From: a virus
Strand: one strand, 5' to 3'
IMG/VR virus record: IMGVR_UViG_3300026077_000010
Coordinates: 1 to 39,186 of that record
Length of the DNA stretch: 39,186 bases
The notes under the pieces are model-generated. The model made no database searches, was not told the DNA's origin, and was given only the letters and a program-made list of their open reading frames with translations. Shown in pieces: positions 38,981 to 39,186 of the stretch. Position 1 is the stretch's first letter; every line of letters begins with the position of its first letter. The position numbers and the translations under genes were made by a program.

Positions 38981-39186
38981 ATGCCTGAAAAAGTCGATTT
39001 TAAAAACTACGACCAGATCCTTGATAACTTCGACGCCTTCTGCGACGAGTTTGAGTCAAGGGCATCCGAATCATATCAAAGAGGTGACCAAAATGATGGA
39101 AGAGTCCAACAAGCCGCCGCAGAACATGGAGAGGGTACTCCTGAAGCTGTCCGAGAGGTTGACGAGCCTGGAGCAACGAGTGGCAG
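38981..39186 (+). CDS. First gene of a new late operon (3' truncated)
   Basis: ATG at 38981 runs open to the end of the window (68 codons). It starts MPEKVDFKNYDQILDNFDAF and is acidic. From about 39093 another frame (MMEES-) gives a helical coiled-coil-like sequence (MERVLLKLSERLTSLEQRVA) that looks more like a protein than the first frame there, so a second overlapping gene may start at 39093. The GC content rises at this end. Identity cannot be judged from the part visible. Confidence 0.5.
   Translation, partial: MPEKVDFKNYDQILDNFDAFCDEFESRASESYQRGDQNDGRVQQAAAEHGEGTPEAVREVDEPGATSG

Overview
The window looks like part of a T4-like cyanophage (a myovirus of marine Synechococcus or Prochlorococcus). 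The reasons are low GC, every gene on the plus strand with ATGA/TAATG stop-start overlaps, very large repeat-built virion proteins, T4-type late promoter motifs (CTAAATA, ATAAATA), auxiliary metabolic genes (purN, a tryptophan-halogenase-like gene, three 2-oxoglutarate/Fe(II) oxygenases) and many genes of 45-110 codons. The host assignment is inference. No tRNA, rRNA, CRISPR array, integrase or transposase was recognised.

Region 1 (1-25.5 kb) is a late virion block. It opens inside a giant protein (at least 4543 residues visible, start outside the window) built from a split helical motif, about ten tandem beta repeats and a fibre-like C-terminal shaft. Two tail-collar proteins, a 107-residue protein, a 1014-residue duplicated Ig-like protein with a VWA-like D-x-S-G-S motif, and a 1141-residue collar protein with its own late promoter follow. 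A 2OG oxygenase, a protein with a tail-fibre-assembly-like (APC) segment and two unknown proteins close the block. The three collar proteins each carry paired HxH motifs, as in metal-binding T4-type fibre tips.

Region 2 (25.5-33.6 kb) is a metabolic and small-gene block. A sigma70-like promoter with a 14-bp palindrome over its -10 box precedes a 61-residue protein and a short flavin-dependent halogenase-like protein. Several small proteins, a 2OG oxygenase, a DNA methyltransferase with a structured leader, further small genes, purN and a third oxygenase follow.

Region 3 (33.6-34.4 kb) is a 450-base gene-poor stretch with DnaA-box-like sites, a promoter and a very AT-rich segment, followed by a KTSC-like gene. 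It is a candidate replication or regulatory site.

Region 4 (34.4-38.9 kb) is a run of small host-takeover-type genes arranged as repeated cassettes. A gene end often carries a conserved imperfect palindrome (core GACAGTT/AAACTG), followed in several cases by a rho-independent terminator and a TATAAT promoter. In at least two cassettes the -35-like box TTCAC(A/T) lies in the terminator loop. Some promoters sit so close to the ATG that the mRNA would be leaderless. At about 38.9 kb a terminator and an ATAAATA late motif mark a switch to a new late operon whose first gene runs off the window.
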